From IMG/VR virus record IMGVR_UViG_3300032307_000095, positions 1 to 62,271 of that record: a stretch of DNA of 62,271 nt; one strand, given 5' to 3'. Position 1 is the stretch's first letter. Every line of letters begins with the position of its first letter. The notes beneath the pieces were generated by a model that had not been told where the DNA came from, did no database searches, and saw only the letters and a list, made by a program, of their open reading frames with translations. Both the position numbers and the translations under genes were made by a program. Source of the stretch: a virus. Positions 40,582-49,456 of this stretch are shown one piece after another.

Positions 40582-40645
40582 CCCTTGCAATGTGCGCCCG
40601 GCTATCTGAGGCATCGAGACAACCCTTCGCTGTCTTGATGTGTCC

Positions 40646-40674
40646 ATTGTAGCAAAACGCACCACACTATGCAA
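40646..40674 (-). promoter_or_regulatory. Sigma70 promoter of the first early gene
   Basis: On the minus strand TTGCAT (40669-40674), 17 bp, TACAAT (40646-40651), the same -10 as promoters A and B. Palindromes lie on both sides: copy 18 upstream (24 bp before the -35) and copy 17 in the leader. Confidence 0.8.
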
Positions 40675-40697
40675 GCAGAACGTGAACAATAAATGGG

Positions 40698-40710
40698 CTA
40701 ACAATGTTAG
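40698..40710. promoter_or_regulatory. Palindrome copy 18
   Basis: Exact copy upstream of the first leftward promoter; the last copy before the late arm. Confidence 0.9.
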
Positions 40711-41101
40711 GTCATGACCAGAGATGAAGACCAAAGCCGGGGCCAACGCCAAAAAAATCCCAAAAACGAAGACCCCACCGTACCGGCACCCCCCAAATAG
40801 GCCAAAAGGGGACCCGAAATCCACTACACACTGTGCCGCACAATCGATGAGCTGTTTTCAAACTCGGATACCGCGGTTTTAAAATTCATTCGGGTTTACC
40901 CCACCCCCGCCATACAGGGAACACACCCCCTTCCAAAATAAACGGGTCGGCCAAAAAAAATTTTGCAAAAATTTTGGGTTTGATGTTACATTTCAGTCGT
41001 TGGTTAAGCGTCTGATCCGAACTCAACAGCGGCAGGGTCGCGTAGGATTGGGGGAACCCGGTCGCCAACACCCCATTCATTTTCATTGGTGCGGTTACCC
41101 G

Positions 41102-41746
41102 ATGATTCCTATTGAGCCAGTGGCAGACGTCCCTCTGCCGTTTGATCTGTCCGATGAGCAGCCCAAGACTCATGCGGATGCTATTTCTGTTGCTGTGAAC
41201 ACTGCTGACCTGATCGGACAATTAGGCGGCTCGCTCGACTTCACAAGCGACGACCTTACCAAAGCAACCAGCCTCATCAGCGGCACCAAAAAGACCGGTG
41301 CGCCCACACACGTAAAGCTCTCAGGCGAAGCTGCTGCTGCGTCAGCAGTCATAAAGAGATTCGACTTTCAAGCTTTTGCCGATGCCCAGCAAGCGCGGAA
41401 CTTTGTCACGAACAAACTCATTCAGATCGCAGACTGCGGAGACACCAAGCTCGAGCTCAAGGCTCTGGAGCTGCTCGGCAAGCACAGCGACGTGGGTCTG
41501 TTCACTGAGCGCAGTGAGATTACTGTGCACCACACAACGTCCAGCTCTCTGGAGCAGTCGATTAAGGAACGCGTCAAGCGCCTGCTCAATACAGAGGTCA
41601 CAGACATCACGCCACTGGACGACTTGGACGAGCAGCTCGGACCGCCGCTCGAGATTGAGCCGATCAGATACGAGGAAAAGGCCGAGGGCTCCGAAGAAAA
41701 AGACCTAGACCCCGAAAATCCAGACGCTGAGGGCGACGGCAAATGA
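41102..41746 (+). CDS. Terminase small-subunit-like protein
   Basis: The ATG at 41102 (MIPIEPVADV) gives 214 residues; an in-frame TTG at 41000 is less likely and neither has a strong Shine-Dalgarno. The protein is acidic at the C-terminus and has a helical middle (AVIKRFDFQAFADAQQ, LELKALELLGKHSDVGLF) resembling phage small terminases that bind the packaging site. It overlaps the large subunit start by 4 nt, the usual arrangement. Confidence 0.75.
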   Translation: MIPIEPVADVPLPFDLSDEQPKTHADAISVAVNTADLIGQLGGSLDFTSDDLTKATSLISGTKKTGAPTHVKLSGEAAAASAVIKRFDFQAFADAQQARNFVTNKLIQIADCGDTKLELKALELLGKHSDVGLFTERSEITVHHTTSSSLEQSIKERVKRLLNTEVTDITPLDDLDEQLGPPLEIEPIRYEEKAEGSEEKDLDPENPDAEGDGK

Positions 41747-43260
41747 GTGACATCTCACTCAAGGACATTGAGACCCTGCTCGCCAGTGGCAAGCTGTCAG
41801 ATTCTGATATGCGCGTGCTCGAAGCGCAGCTAACCAAGCTGGAGCAGTTGAAAGCCCGTGAGCTGAGCCAGACGAAGTTCATCAAATTCGTGGAAAAGGT
41901 GTGGCCGACCTTCATTTCTGGGCGGCACCACAAGCGGATGGCGGAAGCCTTCGAGCGGGTGGCCAACGGCCAGACAAAACGCCTCATTATTAATATGCCA
42001 CCCCGGCATACCAAGTCAGAATTTGCGTCCTATCTGCTGCCAGCGTGGTTTTTGGGCAAATTTCCACACAAAAAAGTCATTCAAAGCTCCAACACGGGCG
42101 AATTGGCGGTCGGTTTCGGTCGAAAAGTGCGAAATTTGGTGGATTCTGAGGTCTACAAGAGCGTTTTTCCCGATCTGAGCCTGCAGTCCGACTCGAAAGC
42201 TGCGGGCCGATGGAACACCAGCAAGGGTGGTGACTATTTTGCGATCGGTGTGGGTGGTACGGTGACTGGTAAAGGCGCTGACTTGCTCATCATCGACGAT
42301 CCACACTCAGAACAAGAGGCTGCTATGGCAGCTTCGAACCCAGAAGTCTATGACAAGGTGTTCGAGTGGTACACGTCAGGTCCGCGTCAGCGTCTGCAGC
42401 CGGGTGGGTCGATCATCATCGTGATGACACGCTGGGCTCAGCGAGATTTGACGGGTCAGGTGCTGAAGTCCGCTGCTCAGCGCGGGGGTGAGGAGTGGGA
42501 GGTCATCGAGTTTCCTGCCATCTTGCCTTCGGGTAATCCCCTATGGCCGGAGTTCTGGTCCAAGGAAGAACTCGAAGCGCTGCACGAGGAATTGCCCAAC
42601 GCCAAGTGGCAGGCGCAGTACCAGCAGAACCCCGTGGGTAACGAGAGTGCGATCGTTAAACGGGACTGGTGGAAGTGGTGGGAGAAGGACGAGCCGCCTG
42701 AGTGCGACTACATCTTGCAGACATGGGACACGGCGTTCGAGAAAACGCAGCGGGCCGACTACTCCGCTGGGACGACGTGGGGGGTGTTTACAAATGACGA
42801 GGACAACTCCTCAGCCAACATCATCTTGCTCGACACATATAAGAAGCGTGTTGAGTGGGTGGACCTGAAAAAAGACGTGTTGCGCCAGTACAACGACTGG
42901 GAGCCCGATGGCATGCTGGTCGAGAAAAAGGCGTCGGGTGCTCCGCTGATCTATGAGTTGCGGGCGATGGGCATACCGGTCCAAGAATACACGCCAGGTA
43001 AGGGGCAGGACAAAATTGCCCGTCTTAACTCGGTCTCAGACATAATTGCGTCGGGCAAAGTGTGGGTTCCGCGCACCCGATGGGCCGAAGAGCTGGTGGA
43101 TGAAATCGCTGCTTTTCCTTCTGGTGAACACGACGACTTGGTTGACGCCACAACATTGGCGCTCATGAGGTTCCGACAAGGTGGGTTCTTGAGGTTGCCG
43201 AGCGACGAGCCGGAGCCAGTTCGACTCTTCAAGTCCCACCGACGAACCGCTTACTATTAA
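41743..43260 (+). CDS. terL: Terminase large subunit
   Basis: This 505-residue packaging motor has an ATPase domain with a deviant Walker A PPRHTKSE (86-93) and Walker B LLIIDDP (181-187), followed by a nuclease domain with TWDTAFEK, then DYSAGTTWGVF and a C-terminal HDDLVDATTLA motif. It cuts concatemers and pumps DNA through the portal encoded next. It belongs to the terminase_6/17-like group by motif order. Confidence 0.95.
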   Translation: MSDISLKDIETLLASGKLSDSDMRVLEAQLTKLEQLKARELSQTKFIKFVEKVWPTFISGRHHKRMAEAFERVANGQTKRLIINMPPRHTKSEFASYLLPAWFLGKFPHKKVIQSSNTGELAVGFGRKVRNLVDSEVYKSVFPDLSLQSDSKAAGRWNTSKGGDYFAIGVGGTVTGKGADLLIIDDPHSEQEAAMAASNPEVYDKVFEWYTSGPRQRLQPGGSIIIVMTRWAQRDLTGQVLKSAAQRGGEEWEVIEFPAILPSGNPLWPEFWSKEELEALHEELPNAKWQAQYQQNPVGNESAIVKRDWWKWWEKDEPPECDYILQTWDTAFEKTQRADYSAGTTWGVFTNDEDNSSANIILLDTYKKRVEWVDLKKDVLRQYNDWEPDGMLVEKKASGAPLIYELRAMGIPVQEYTPGKGQDKIARLNSVSDIIASGKVWVPRTRWAEELVDEIAAFPSGEHDDLVDATTLALMRFRQGGFLRLPSDEPEPVRLFKSHRRTAYY

Positions 43261-43269
43261 GGACTGGAT

Positions 43270-45768
43270 ATGGCAACGAGCATGATGGACAAATCCCTGT
43301 ACGCAGCACCTCAAGGGCTGGATGAATCGGGGGACGAGAGCGTACTGGAGATTGAGATCGAGGATCCAGAAGGTGTAAAGATTGGCATCGACGGACTTGA
43401 GATTGACCTCATGCCCGAGGAAGATACCAGCGGCGCTGCGTTCGACGACAACTTGGCCGAGTTCATTGATGAAGATGAGCTGGGCAAAATTGGCTCTGAC
43501 ATCATGGGGCTCGTTGAGGCCGACATCTCCTCACGCAAAGACTGGACAGAGATGTATGTCAAGGGCCTCGAAGTCCTTGGCATGAAGTATGAAGAGCGCA
43601 CGGAGCCTTGGACCAACGCTTGTGGTGTGTTCTCGACACTGCTGACCGAAGCTGCAGTTCGCTTCCAGTCCGAGACCATCATTGAGACGTTCCCAGCTCA
43701 GGGTCCGGTCAAGACGCAGATCATCGGTGCGATCGACCAGCTCAAGGAAGAAGCAGCCAGCCGCGTCAAGGACGACATGAACTTCCGACTGACGGAGGAG
43801 ATGCCCGAGTACCGGCCAGAGCACGAGCGCATGCTGTTCAACTTGGGTCTGATTGGCTCTGCGTTCAAGAAGGTCTACTACGATCCCAGCTTGGGACGCC
43901 AGACATCGGTGTTCATCCCGGCTGAAGATGTGATCATCCCCTACGGCTCGTCCGGTGCACGTACCGCTGAGCGCGTGACACACATCATGCGCAAAACCGA
44001 GAACGACGTGAAGAAGCTGCAGGTGGCAGGCTTCTACCGTGACGTTGAGTTGGGCGAGCCCACGCAGACGCACACAGACGTCGAGAAGAAAAAGGCTGAC
44101 GAGCAGGGTTACTCTATCACGGACGACGAGCGTTACCAGTTCTGTGAGATACAGATCGACTACAACCTGCCGGGCTTTGAAGACAAAGACGGCATCGCGC
44201 TGCCCTACATCATCACGATCGACAAGGGCACAACTAAGGTTCTGTCGATCTACCGCAACTACAAAGAGGACGACGAGCTCAAGCTTAAGCGTGACCACTT
44301 TGTTCAGTACGACTACGTGCCGGGCTTCGGTGCTTATGGCTTCGGTTACATCCACTTGATCGGTGGCTACGCTCGTGCTGGTACATCATTGATCCGCCAG
44401 TTGGTAGATGCTGGTACGCTGTCCAACTTGCCCGGTGGCTTGAAGACTCGTGGTCTGCGCATCAAGGGTGATGACACTCCGATCGCTCCCGGTGAGTTCC
44501 GTGACGTGGACGTGCCGAGCGGCTCAGTGCGTGACAACATCATGGCGCTGCCGTACAAAGAGCCGTCGATGGTGCTGGCTGGCTTGCTGGACAAGATCAC
44601 AGAAGAAGGTCGCCGACTGGGCTCCATCGCTGATATGAAGATCAGCGACATGAGCGCTAACTCGCCTGTGGGCACGACACTGGCTCTGCTTGAGCGTCAA
44701 CTCAAGACCATGAGTGCTGTGCAGGCCCGTGTTCACTACTCGATGAAGCAGGAGTTCAAGCTCCTGAAGGCCATCATCCGCGACTACGCTCCCACTGAGT
44801 ATGAGTACGACCCACAGTATGGTGACAAGCGTGCCAAGCAGGCCGACTACGATCTGGTTGAGGTCATTCCTGTCAGCGATCCAAACAGCTCGACGATGGC
44901 TCAGCGGATCATGCAGTACCAAGCTGTCATTCAGTTGGCCGCACAAGCACCGCAGATTTATGACCTGCCTCAGTTGCACCGTCAGATGATTGAGGTGCTG
45001 GGCATCAAGAATGCTGAGAAGCTCGTGCCCGTTGAGGAAGACGAGAAGCCACGCGATCCGATCAGCGAGAACATGTCCCTGCTGCGCGGCAAGCCAGTCA
45101 AGGCGTTCATCTACCAAGACCACGACGCGCACATCGCTGCACACACGTCGTTCCTGCAAGACCCGATGATTGCTCAGCAGATAGGTCAGAACCCGATGGC
45201 TCAGCAGATGATGGCGGCGGCTCAGGCACACATTGCCGAGCACTTGGCGTTCCTGTATCGCAAGAAGATCGAAGAGAAGATGGGCGTCCCGCTCCCACCT
45301 CCAGACGAGAAGCTGCCAGAGGACATCGAGGTGCAGTTGTCACGCTTGGTGGCGCAGGCCTCTACGCAGCTCATGCAGCAGAACATTCAGCAAGCACAGC
45401 AGGCGCAAGCCCAGCAGCAGGCTCAGGACCCCATCATCCAGATGCAGCAGCAAGAGTTGCAGATCAAGATGCAGGACGCCCAGACCAAAGCTCAGAAGGT
45501 GCAGGGCGACTTGGCTATCAAGCAGCAAGAGTTGCAGCTCAAGGCGCAAGAAGTTGCAAGCCGTCAGGGCGAGAACCCAGAACTTGCCGTCGCAAAAGCT
45601 CAGCAAGAGATGGCTATGGACCGCCAGATGCACGAGGTTGAGATGGAGCAGCGCCAGCGAGAGTTTGACCAGAAGATGGCTCAAAAGCAGCAGGAAGCGG
45701 CCATAAATCTGCGCACCAAAATGATGGCGAGCGCAGCCAAACCATCAACCAATGAGGGTGAAAAATGA
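43270..45768 (+). CDS. Portal protein (P22-type, long)
   Basis: This 832-residue protein follows the large terminase and forms the dodecameric DNA channel. The first 90 residues are acidic; the core carries conserved TEPWTNACGVFSTLLTEA and a MLFNLGLIGSAFKKVYYDP block as in P22-like portals. The last 150 residues are a Gln-rich helix-forming barrel or coiled coil, as in long portals of podoviruses. It overlaps the next small gene by 4 nt. Confidence 0.92.
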   Translation: MATSMMDKSLYAAPQGLDESGDESVLEIEIEDPEGVKIGIDGLEIDLMPEEDTSGAAFDDNLAEFIDEDELGKIGSDIMGLVEADISSRKDWTEMYVKGLEVLGMKYEERTEPWTNACGVFSTLLTEAAVRFQSETIIETFPAQGPVKTQIIGAIDQLKEEAASRVKDDMNFRLTEEMPEYRPEHERMLFNLGLIGSAFKKVYYDPSLGRQTSVFIPAEDVIIPYGSSGARTAERVTHIMRKTENDVKKLQVAGFYRDVELGEPTQTHTDVEKKKADEQGYSITDDERYQFCEIQIDYNLPGFEDKDGIALPYIITIDKGTTKVLSIYRNYKEDDELKLKRDHFVQYDYVPGFGAYGFGYIHLIGGYARAGTSLIRQLVDAGTLSNLPGGLKTRGLRIKGDDTPIAPGEFRDVDVPSGSVRDNIMALPYKEPSMVLAGLLDKITEEGRRLGSIADMKISDMSANSPVGTTLALLERQLKTMSAVQARVHYSMKQEFKLLKAIIRDYAPTEYEYDPQYGDKRAKQADYDLVEVIPVSDPNSSTMAQRIMQYQAVIQLAAQAPQIYDLPQLHRQMIEVLGIKNAEKLVPVEEDEKPRDPISENMSLLRGKPVKAFIYQDHDAHIAAHTSFLQDPMIAQQIGQNPMAQQMMAAAQAHIAEHLAFLYRKKIEEKMGVPLPPPDEKLPEDIEVQLSRLVAQASTQLMQQNIQQAQQAQAQQQAQDPIIQMQQQELQIKMQDAQTKAQKVQGDLAIKQQELQLKAQEVASRQGENPELAVAKAQQEMAMDRQMHEVEMEQRQREFDQKMAQKQQEAAINLRTKMMASAAKPSTNEGEK

Positions 45769-45962
45769 ACGACCAAACCCTTGAACTGGCCCTGAAAAAG
45801 ATCGAGAACGAAAAGAAACTCGTCATTGAGAATTTGGCGGACGGCGTAGCTAAAGACTATGCCGAATACCAAAACCTGTGCGGCGTTATCCGAGGTCTGT
45901 TGACCGCACAGCGAGAAATAAACGACCTTCTGCGTAAACTGAAAGACGATGACGATGAATGA
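45765..45962 (+). CDS. Small coiled-coil protein
   Basis: This 65-residue helical protein (LALKKIENEKKLVIENLA, then NDLLRKLKDDDDE) lies between portal and GroES-like genes and overlaps both. It may be a small chaperone or head component. No family was recognised. Confidence 0.75.
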   Translation: MNDQTLELALKKIENEKKLVIENLADGVAKDYAEYQNLCGVIRGLLTAQREINDLLRKLKDDDDE

Positions 45963-46353
45963 CTTTAATGTTCAGGCGGTCGATTTGTCTGGCCTACTCA
46001 ACAAGCCTGTTGAGGACAAGGCCCGGCAGATTCCAGACCCTAAAACCTATCACCTTCTGTGCATGCTTCCAGAAGCCAAAGAGGAATACGAGGGCGGCTT
46101 GCTAAAAGCCAACCAGACGATGCAGTATGAAGAGCTGCTGTCACCCGTATTGTTCGTGGCGAAGATGGGGCCTGACGCGTTCAAAGATGAAAAACGCTTT
46201 CCAAGCGGACCGAGCTGCGAAGTAGGTGACTTTGTGATCGTGCGGCCTAACAGCGGCACACGCATGAAGATTCACGGCACTGAGTGGCGGATCATCAACG
46301 ACGATTCTGTCGAAGCCGTGGTTCAAGACCCTCGCGGCATCCAACGCGTATAA
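45949..46353 (+). CDS. GroES-like co-chaperonin
   Basis: This 134-residue protein has the layout of a GroES-type Cpn10: HLLCMLPEAKEEYEGGLLKAN near the start, then VLFVAKMGPDAF, VGDFVIVRPNSGTRM and a closing WRIINDDSVEAVV strand. Phage co-chaperonins such as T4 gp31 replace host GroES so that GroEL can fold the capsid protein. The scaffold and capsid genes follow immediately. ATG at 45949 or 45955. Confidence 0.8.
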   Translation: MTMNDFNVQAVDLSGLLNKPVEDKARQIPDPKTYHLLCMLPEAKEEYEGGLLKANQTMQYEELLSPVLFVAKMGPDAFKDEKRFPSGPSCEVGDFVIVRPNSGTRMKIHGTEWRIINDDSVEAVVQDPRGIQRV

Positions 46354-46362
46354 GGAGCAATC

Positions 46363-47319
46363 ATGGCAGAAATGGAAAAAGTCGAGTTCGAGTTTCCCGA
46401 TGAAAAAGGGGAAGCCGAAGAGAAAGTAAACGCGGAAGTGGAGAACAAAGACGAGATTGAAATCGTCGATGACACCCCTCCAGAAGACCGTAATCGCACT
46501 CCGATGGTGGAACCACCCAAGGAGTTTGCCGACGACGAATTGGCAAAGTACGACTCCAGCGTTCAGCAGCGAATCAAGCACTTTACGAAGGGCTACCACG
46601 AGGAGCGCCGAGCCAAAGAGGCTGCACTGCGCGAGCGCGAGGAAGCTCTGCGACTGGCGCAGACCATCGTTGAGGAGAACAAGAAGCTCAAGGGCTCTTT
46701 GGGGCAGAACCAAGCTGCCGTCCTCGACAGCTACAGAAAACTTGCTGCAAACGATCTTGAAAAGGCTAAGGCCAAGTACAAGGAAGCGTACGAGTCTGGT
46801 GATTCTGAAGCAATTACAGAAGCACAGGCTAACCTAACTACAGCAGCATTGCGTGCTGAGCGCGTGAACAATATTAAGTCACCCGCTTTACAGCCGGAAA
46901 AAACTGATGTACAAACGCAACAAGAAGAAAGAAGTGAACCTGTTGCTACCCCTGAACCTGACTACAAGGCGCAGGAATGGCAGCGGAAAAATCAGTGGTT
47001 TGGGAAAGATGAAGAGATGACCAGCTTCGCCCTTGGGCTGCACACAAAGCTGATTAACTCTGGTATCAACCCTAAGTCAGATGAGTATTACGAGCGGCTT
47101 AACAGCCGTATTCGTCAAGTTTTCCCGGAGTCGTTTGAATCTGAGAAGACCGTGGATGCGCCCCCTCCACGCCCTGCAAAATCAAACGTTGCACCTGCAA
47201 CCCGTAGCACAGCGCCCAAAAAGATCGTGCTTACGCAAACACAGGTAAATCTCGCTAAGCGGCTTGGCGTTCCTTTGGAACTCTATGCTCGTAAGGTTGC
47301 TGAAGAAATGAGGAAATGA
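46363..47319 (+). CDS. Scaffold-like protein
   Basis: This 318-residue protein is highly charged with an acidic N-terminus (about 1-60), long coiled coil (80-180), a Pro/Glu linker and a basic C-terminal end (PKKIVLTQTQVNLAKRLG). Position between portal and capsid genes and the basic helical C-terminus match phage scaffolding proteins. RBS AAGGAG. It overlaps the next gene by 4 nt. Confidence 0.78.
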   Translation: MAEMEKVEFEFPDEKGEAEEKVNAEVENKDEIEIVDDTPPEDRNRTPMVEPPKEFADDELAKYDSSVQQRIKHFTKGYHEERRAKEAALREREEALRLAQTIVEENKKLKGSLGQNQAAVLDSYRKLAANDLEKAKAKYKEAYESGDSEAITEAQANLTTAALRAERVNNIKSPALQPEKTDVQTQQEERSEPVATPEPDYKAQEWQRKNQWFGKDEEMTSFALGLHTKLINSGINPKSDEYYERLNSRIRQVFPESFESEKTVDAPPPRPAKSNVAPATRSTAPKKIVLTQTQVNLAKRLGVPLELYARKVAEEMRK

Positions 47320-47777
47320 AAATGAGTGAAGTTAAATCTCGCCTTGACCGCGAACTCGACACCCGCGAAGTAACCAAGCGTCCAACAAAATGGATGCCAC
47401 CCCAGCTTCTGCCTGATCCGAAGCCTGAACCCGGTTATGCGTTTCGCTGGATTCGTATTGCAGTACAAGGAAAAGACGACGCCACGAACTATTCCTCAAA
47501 ATTGACCGAAGGCTGGGAGCCCGTTAAGGCATCGGATCACCCCGAAGTGCGTTTGTTTGGCGGAGATAAAAACCGCTTCCCAAACAGCATCGAAGTCGGT
47601 GGCCTGCTGCTTTGCAAAACACCTGTGGAGTTCGTTGATCAGCGTAATGCGTACTACGGCCAGCAGGCTGAGTCGCAGATGCAGTCAGTGGACAACACTT
47701 TTATGCGTGAAAATGATCCGCGTATGCCGCTCTACAAAGAGCGCAGCACGAAGGTCACTTTCGGCAAAGGCACTTAA
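47316..47777 (+). CDS. Hypothetical head protein
   Basis: This 153-residue protein lies between scaffold and capsid genes. It has a beta-rich middle (GYAFRWIRIAVQGKDDATNY, FPNSIEVGGLLLCKTP) and a C-terminus rich in polar residues. It may be a head-assembly or minor capsid protein. Start at 47316, or 47322 in frame. Confidence 0.75.
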   Translation: MKMSEVKSRLDRELDTREVTKRPTKWMPPQLLPDPKPEPGYAFRWIRIAVQGKDDATNYSSKLTEGWEPVKASDHPEVRLFGGDKNRFPNSIEVGGLLLCKTPVEFVDQRNAYYGQQAESQMQSVDNTFMRENDPRMPLYKERSTKVTFGKGT

Positions 47778-47795
47778 CTTTTTTGGAGTCCAAAC

Positions 47796-48392
47796 ATGGC
47801 TTACCCCACCGTTTCGGCACCCTATGGCTTGCAACCTATCAATCGTATTGATGGCATGCCATACGCAGGTGCAATCCGTCAGATTCCCGTAGCTGCTGGC
47901 TTCGGCACCGCCATTTTTGATGGCGACACCGTTTTGCTCAACAGCGATGGTTATCTGGTCAAATCCACCACAACCAACTCCGGCGGCATCGTTGGCGTTT
48001 GCGTTGGCGGTCAGTACGTGAACTCGAGCGGCCAAACCGTTCAAGGTCAGTACATCCCCGCTCTGGCATCTACTTCCAGCAACTTGGCTTACGCCTACGT
48101 TGTGGATGATCCAATGGCTCTGTTCAAAGTCGCTGTCGTGACTTCGGGCACTACTATGGGCACCGCTGGTCGTACCGTTGTTGGCTCGAACCTTCCTTTG
48201 GTTCTGAACGCTGGCAGCACTAACACCGGCAACTCCGCTTTCGCCGTCACTTTGACTGGCGCTGGCACTACTGCCACTATCCCTGTGCGTGTTATCGATG
48301 TTGTGCCAGAAACAGCTACTGCTGCTGACACATACACCGAGCTGTTGGTGAAAATCAACACACACCAGTACAACGACACCACTGGTGTTTAA
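47796..48392 (+). CDS. Head decoration-like structural protein
   Basis: This 198-residue protein starts MAYPTVSAPYGLQPINRIDG and is beta-rich and Gly/Thr/Ala-rich throughout. Directly preceding the capsid gene, this form is typical of capsid decoration or cement proteins in podoviruses. RBS and spacing to the capsid gene (10 bp) suggest strong co-expression. Confidence 0.75.
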   Translation: MAYPTVSAPYGLQPINRIDGMPYAGAIRQIPVAAGFGTAIFDGDTVLLNSDGYLVKSTTTNSGGIVGVCVGGQYVNSSGQTVQGQYIPALASTSSNLAYAYVVDDPMALFKVAVVTSGTTMGTAGRTVVGSNLPLVLNAGSTNTGNSAFAVTLTGAGTTATIPVRVIDVVPETATAADTYTELLVKINTHQYNDTTGV

Positions 48393-48402
48393 GGAGTAAA
48401 AC

Positions 48403-49311
48403 ATGGCTATTTCACGCGCACAACTGCTGAAAGAACTGCTCCCCGGCTTGAACGCTTTGTTCGGCCTTGAGTACGCTAAGTACGGCGAGCAGCACAAGGA
48501 AATCTACGAGACCGAGACTTCGGAGCGTAGCTTTGAAGAGGAAACCAAGCTGTCTGGCTTCTCCGCCGCTCCGGTGAAGAACGAAGGCGCTGCCATTGCT
48601 TATGACAATGCGCAGGAAGCATGGACTGCACGTTACACCCACGAAACCATCGCGATGGGCTTCTCCATCACCGAAGAGGCCGTGGAAGATAACTTGTACG
48701 ACAGCCTCTCCAGCCGCTACACCAAGGCTCTGGCCCGTGGTATGGCTTACACCAAACAGGTCAAGGCAGCAGCCATCCTGAACACAGGTTTCACCGCTGG
48801 CGTAACTTACGGCGACGGCGTGACTTTGTTCTCGACTGCTCACCCTCTGGTCTCCGGTGGCGTCAACAGCAACCGTCCTGCCACAGCAGCCGACTTGAAC
48901 GAGACTTCGTTGGAAAACGCCGTCATTCAGATCGCAGCTTGGACAGACGAACGCGGCCTGCTGATCGCAGCTAAGCCTAAGAAGCTGGTGGTTCCTCCAT
49001 CGCTGCAATTCGTTGCAACCCGCTTGTTGGAAACTGATCTCCGCGTTGGCACTGCTGACAACGACATCAACGCCATCAAGAACAACGGTTCCATCCCCGG
49101 TGGTTATACAGTCAACAACTTCTTGACTGACACCAACGCTTGGTTCCTGTTGACTGATGTGCCCAACGGCCTGAAGCACTTTGTTCGTACCCCGCTGTCT
49201 AACAGCATGGACGGCGATTTCGATACAGGCAACGTGCGTTACAAGGCTCGCGAGCGTTATTCGTTCGGTGTGTCTGACCCACTGGGCGTGTACGGTTCTC
49301 CCGGCGCTTAA
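48403..49311 (+). CDS. Major capsid protein
   Basis: This 302-residue protein has a helical N-terminus (residues 1-30) with the acidic stretch ETETSERSFEEE, an E-loop-like region with FSITEEAVEDNLYDSL, a central VVPPSLQFVATRLLETD block and a C-terminal YSFGVSDPLGVYG. It resembles gpT-like and HK97-fold capsid proteins of similar phages. Strong RBS (AAGGAG) and a terminator immediately after fit high expression. Confidence 0.88.
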   Translation: MAISRAQLLKELLPGLNALFGLEYAKYGEQHKEIYETETSERSFEEETKLSGFSAAPVKNEGAAIAYDNAQEAWTARYTHETIAMGFSITEEAVEDNLYDSLSSRYTKALARGMAYTKQVKAAAILNTGFTAGVTYGDGVTLFSTAHPLVSGGVNSNRPATAADLNETSLENAVIQIAAWTDERGLLIAAKPKKLVVPPSLQFVATRLLETDLRVGTADNDINAIKNNGSIPGGYTVNNFLTDTNAWFLLTDVPNGLKHFVRTPLSNSMDGDFDTGNVRYKARERYSFGVSDPLGVYGSPGA

Positions 49312-49330
49312 TCCCTCGGGATTATTTGAG

Positions 49331-49358
49331 AAGGCCCCCTTGTGGGGCCTTTTCTTTT
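49331..49358 (+). terminator. Rho-independent terminator after the capsid gene
   Basis: AAGGCCCC and GGGGCCTT pair as an 8-bp stem with a 5-nt loop and are followed by a T-rich run (49350-49358). It should attenuate read-through from the capsid gene. Confidence 0.88.
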
Positions 49359-49375
49359 GGGTTATATTGCACCAA

Positions 49376-49434
49376 CCCCGGACTTTCCGGTGTATCTGAC
49401 GGCTCCGGGCCGACATCATGCAGACAGATACGCC
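49376..49434 (+). ncRNA. Candidate structured leader RNA
   Basis: Two structures can be drawn: a hairpin CCGGA-CTT-TCCGG (49378-49390), and a 10-bp helix between 49389-49398 and 49425-49434 (one G-U pair) that encloses a small CGGC/GCCG hairpin (49400-49412). The two share a couple of bases and could be alternatives. A TATATT box at 49362-49367 lies just upstream. The element forms the 5' leader of the gene at 49457. Confidence 0.5.
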
Positions 49435-49456
49435 TTAACCGCATGAGGAATACATC

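Larger units (their letters stand above)
40558..41101. other. Divergent intergenic region
   Basis: The two transcription arms diverge here. It holds the leftward promoter and palindromes 17 and 18. The right half (40720-41000) has no recognisable gene; an A/T block with inverted symmetry (40953-40975, AAAATTTTGC then AAAAATTTT) lies 0.13 kb before the terminase gene. No clear sigma70 promoter for the rightward arm was found. Confidence 0.6.

Noticed and set aside
28082-40710. Palindromes as CRISPR repeats or terminators
   Set aside because: They are irregularly spaced, only 13 bp, without spacers of constant length, have no loop for an RNA hairpin terminator and no T run.
49331-49367. Strong promoter after the capsid gene
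   Set aside because: TATATT is good but the best -35 (TTGTGG) lies in the terminator stem; kept only as support for the leader RNA, not as a promoter feature.
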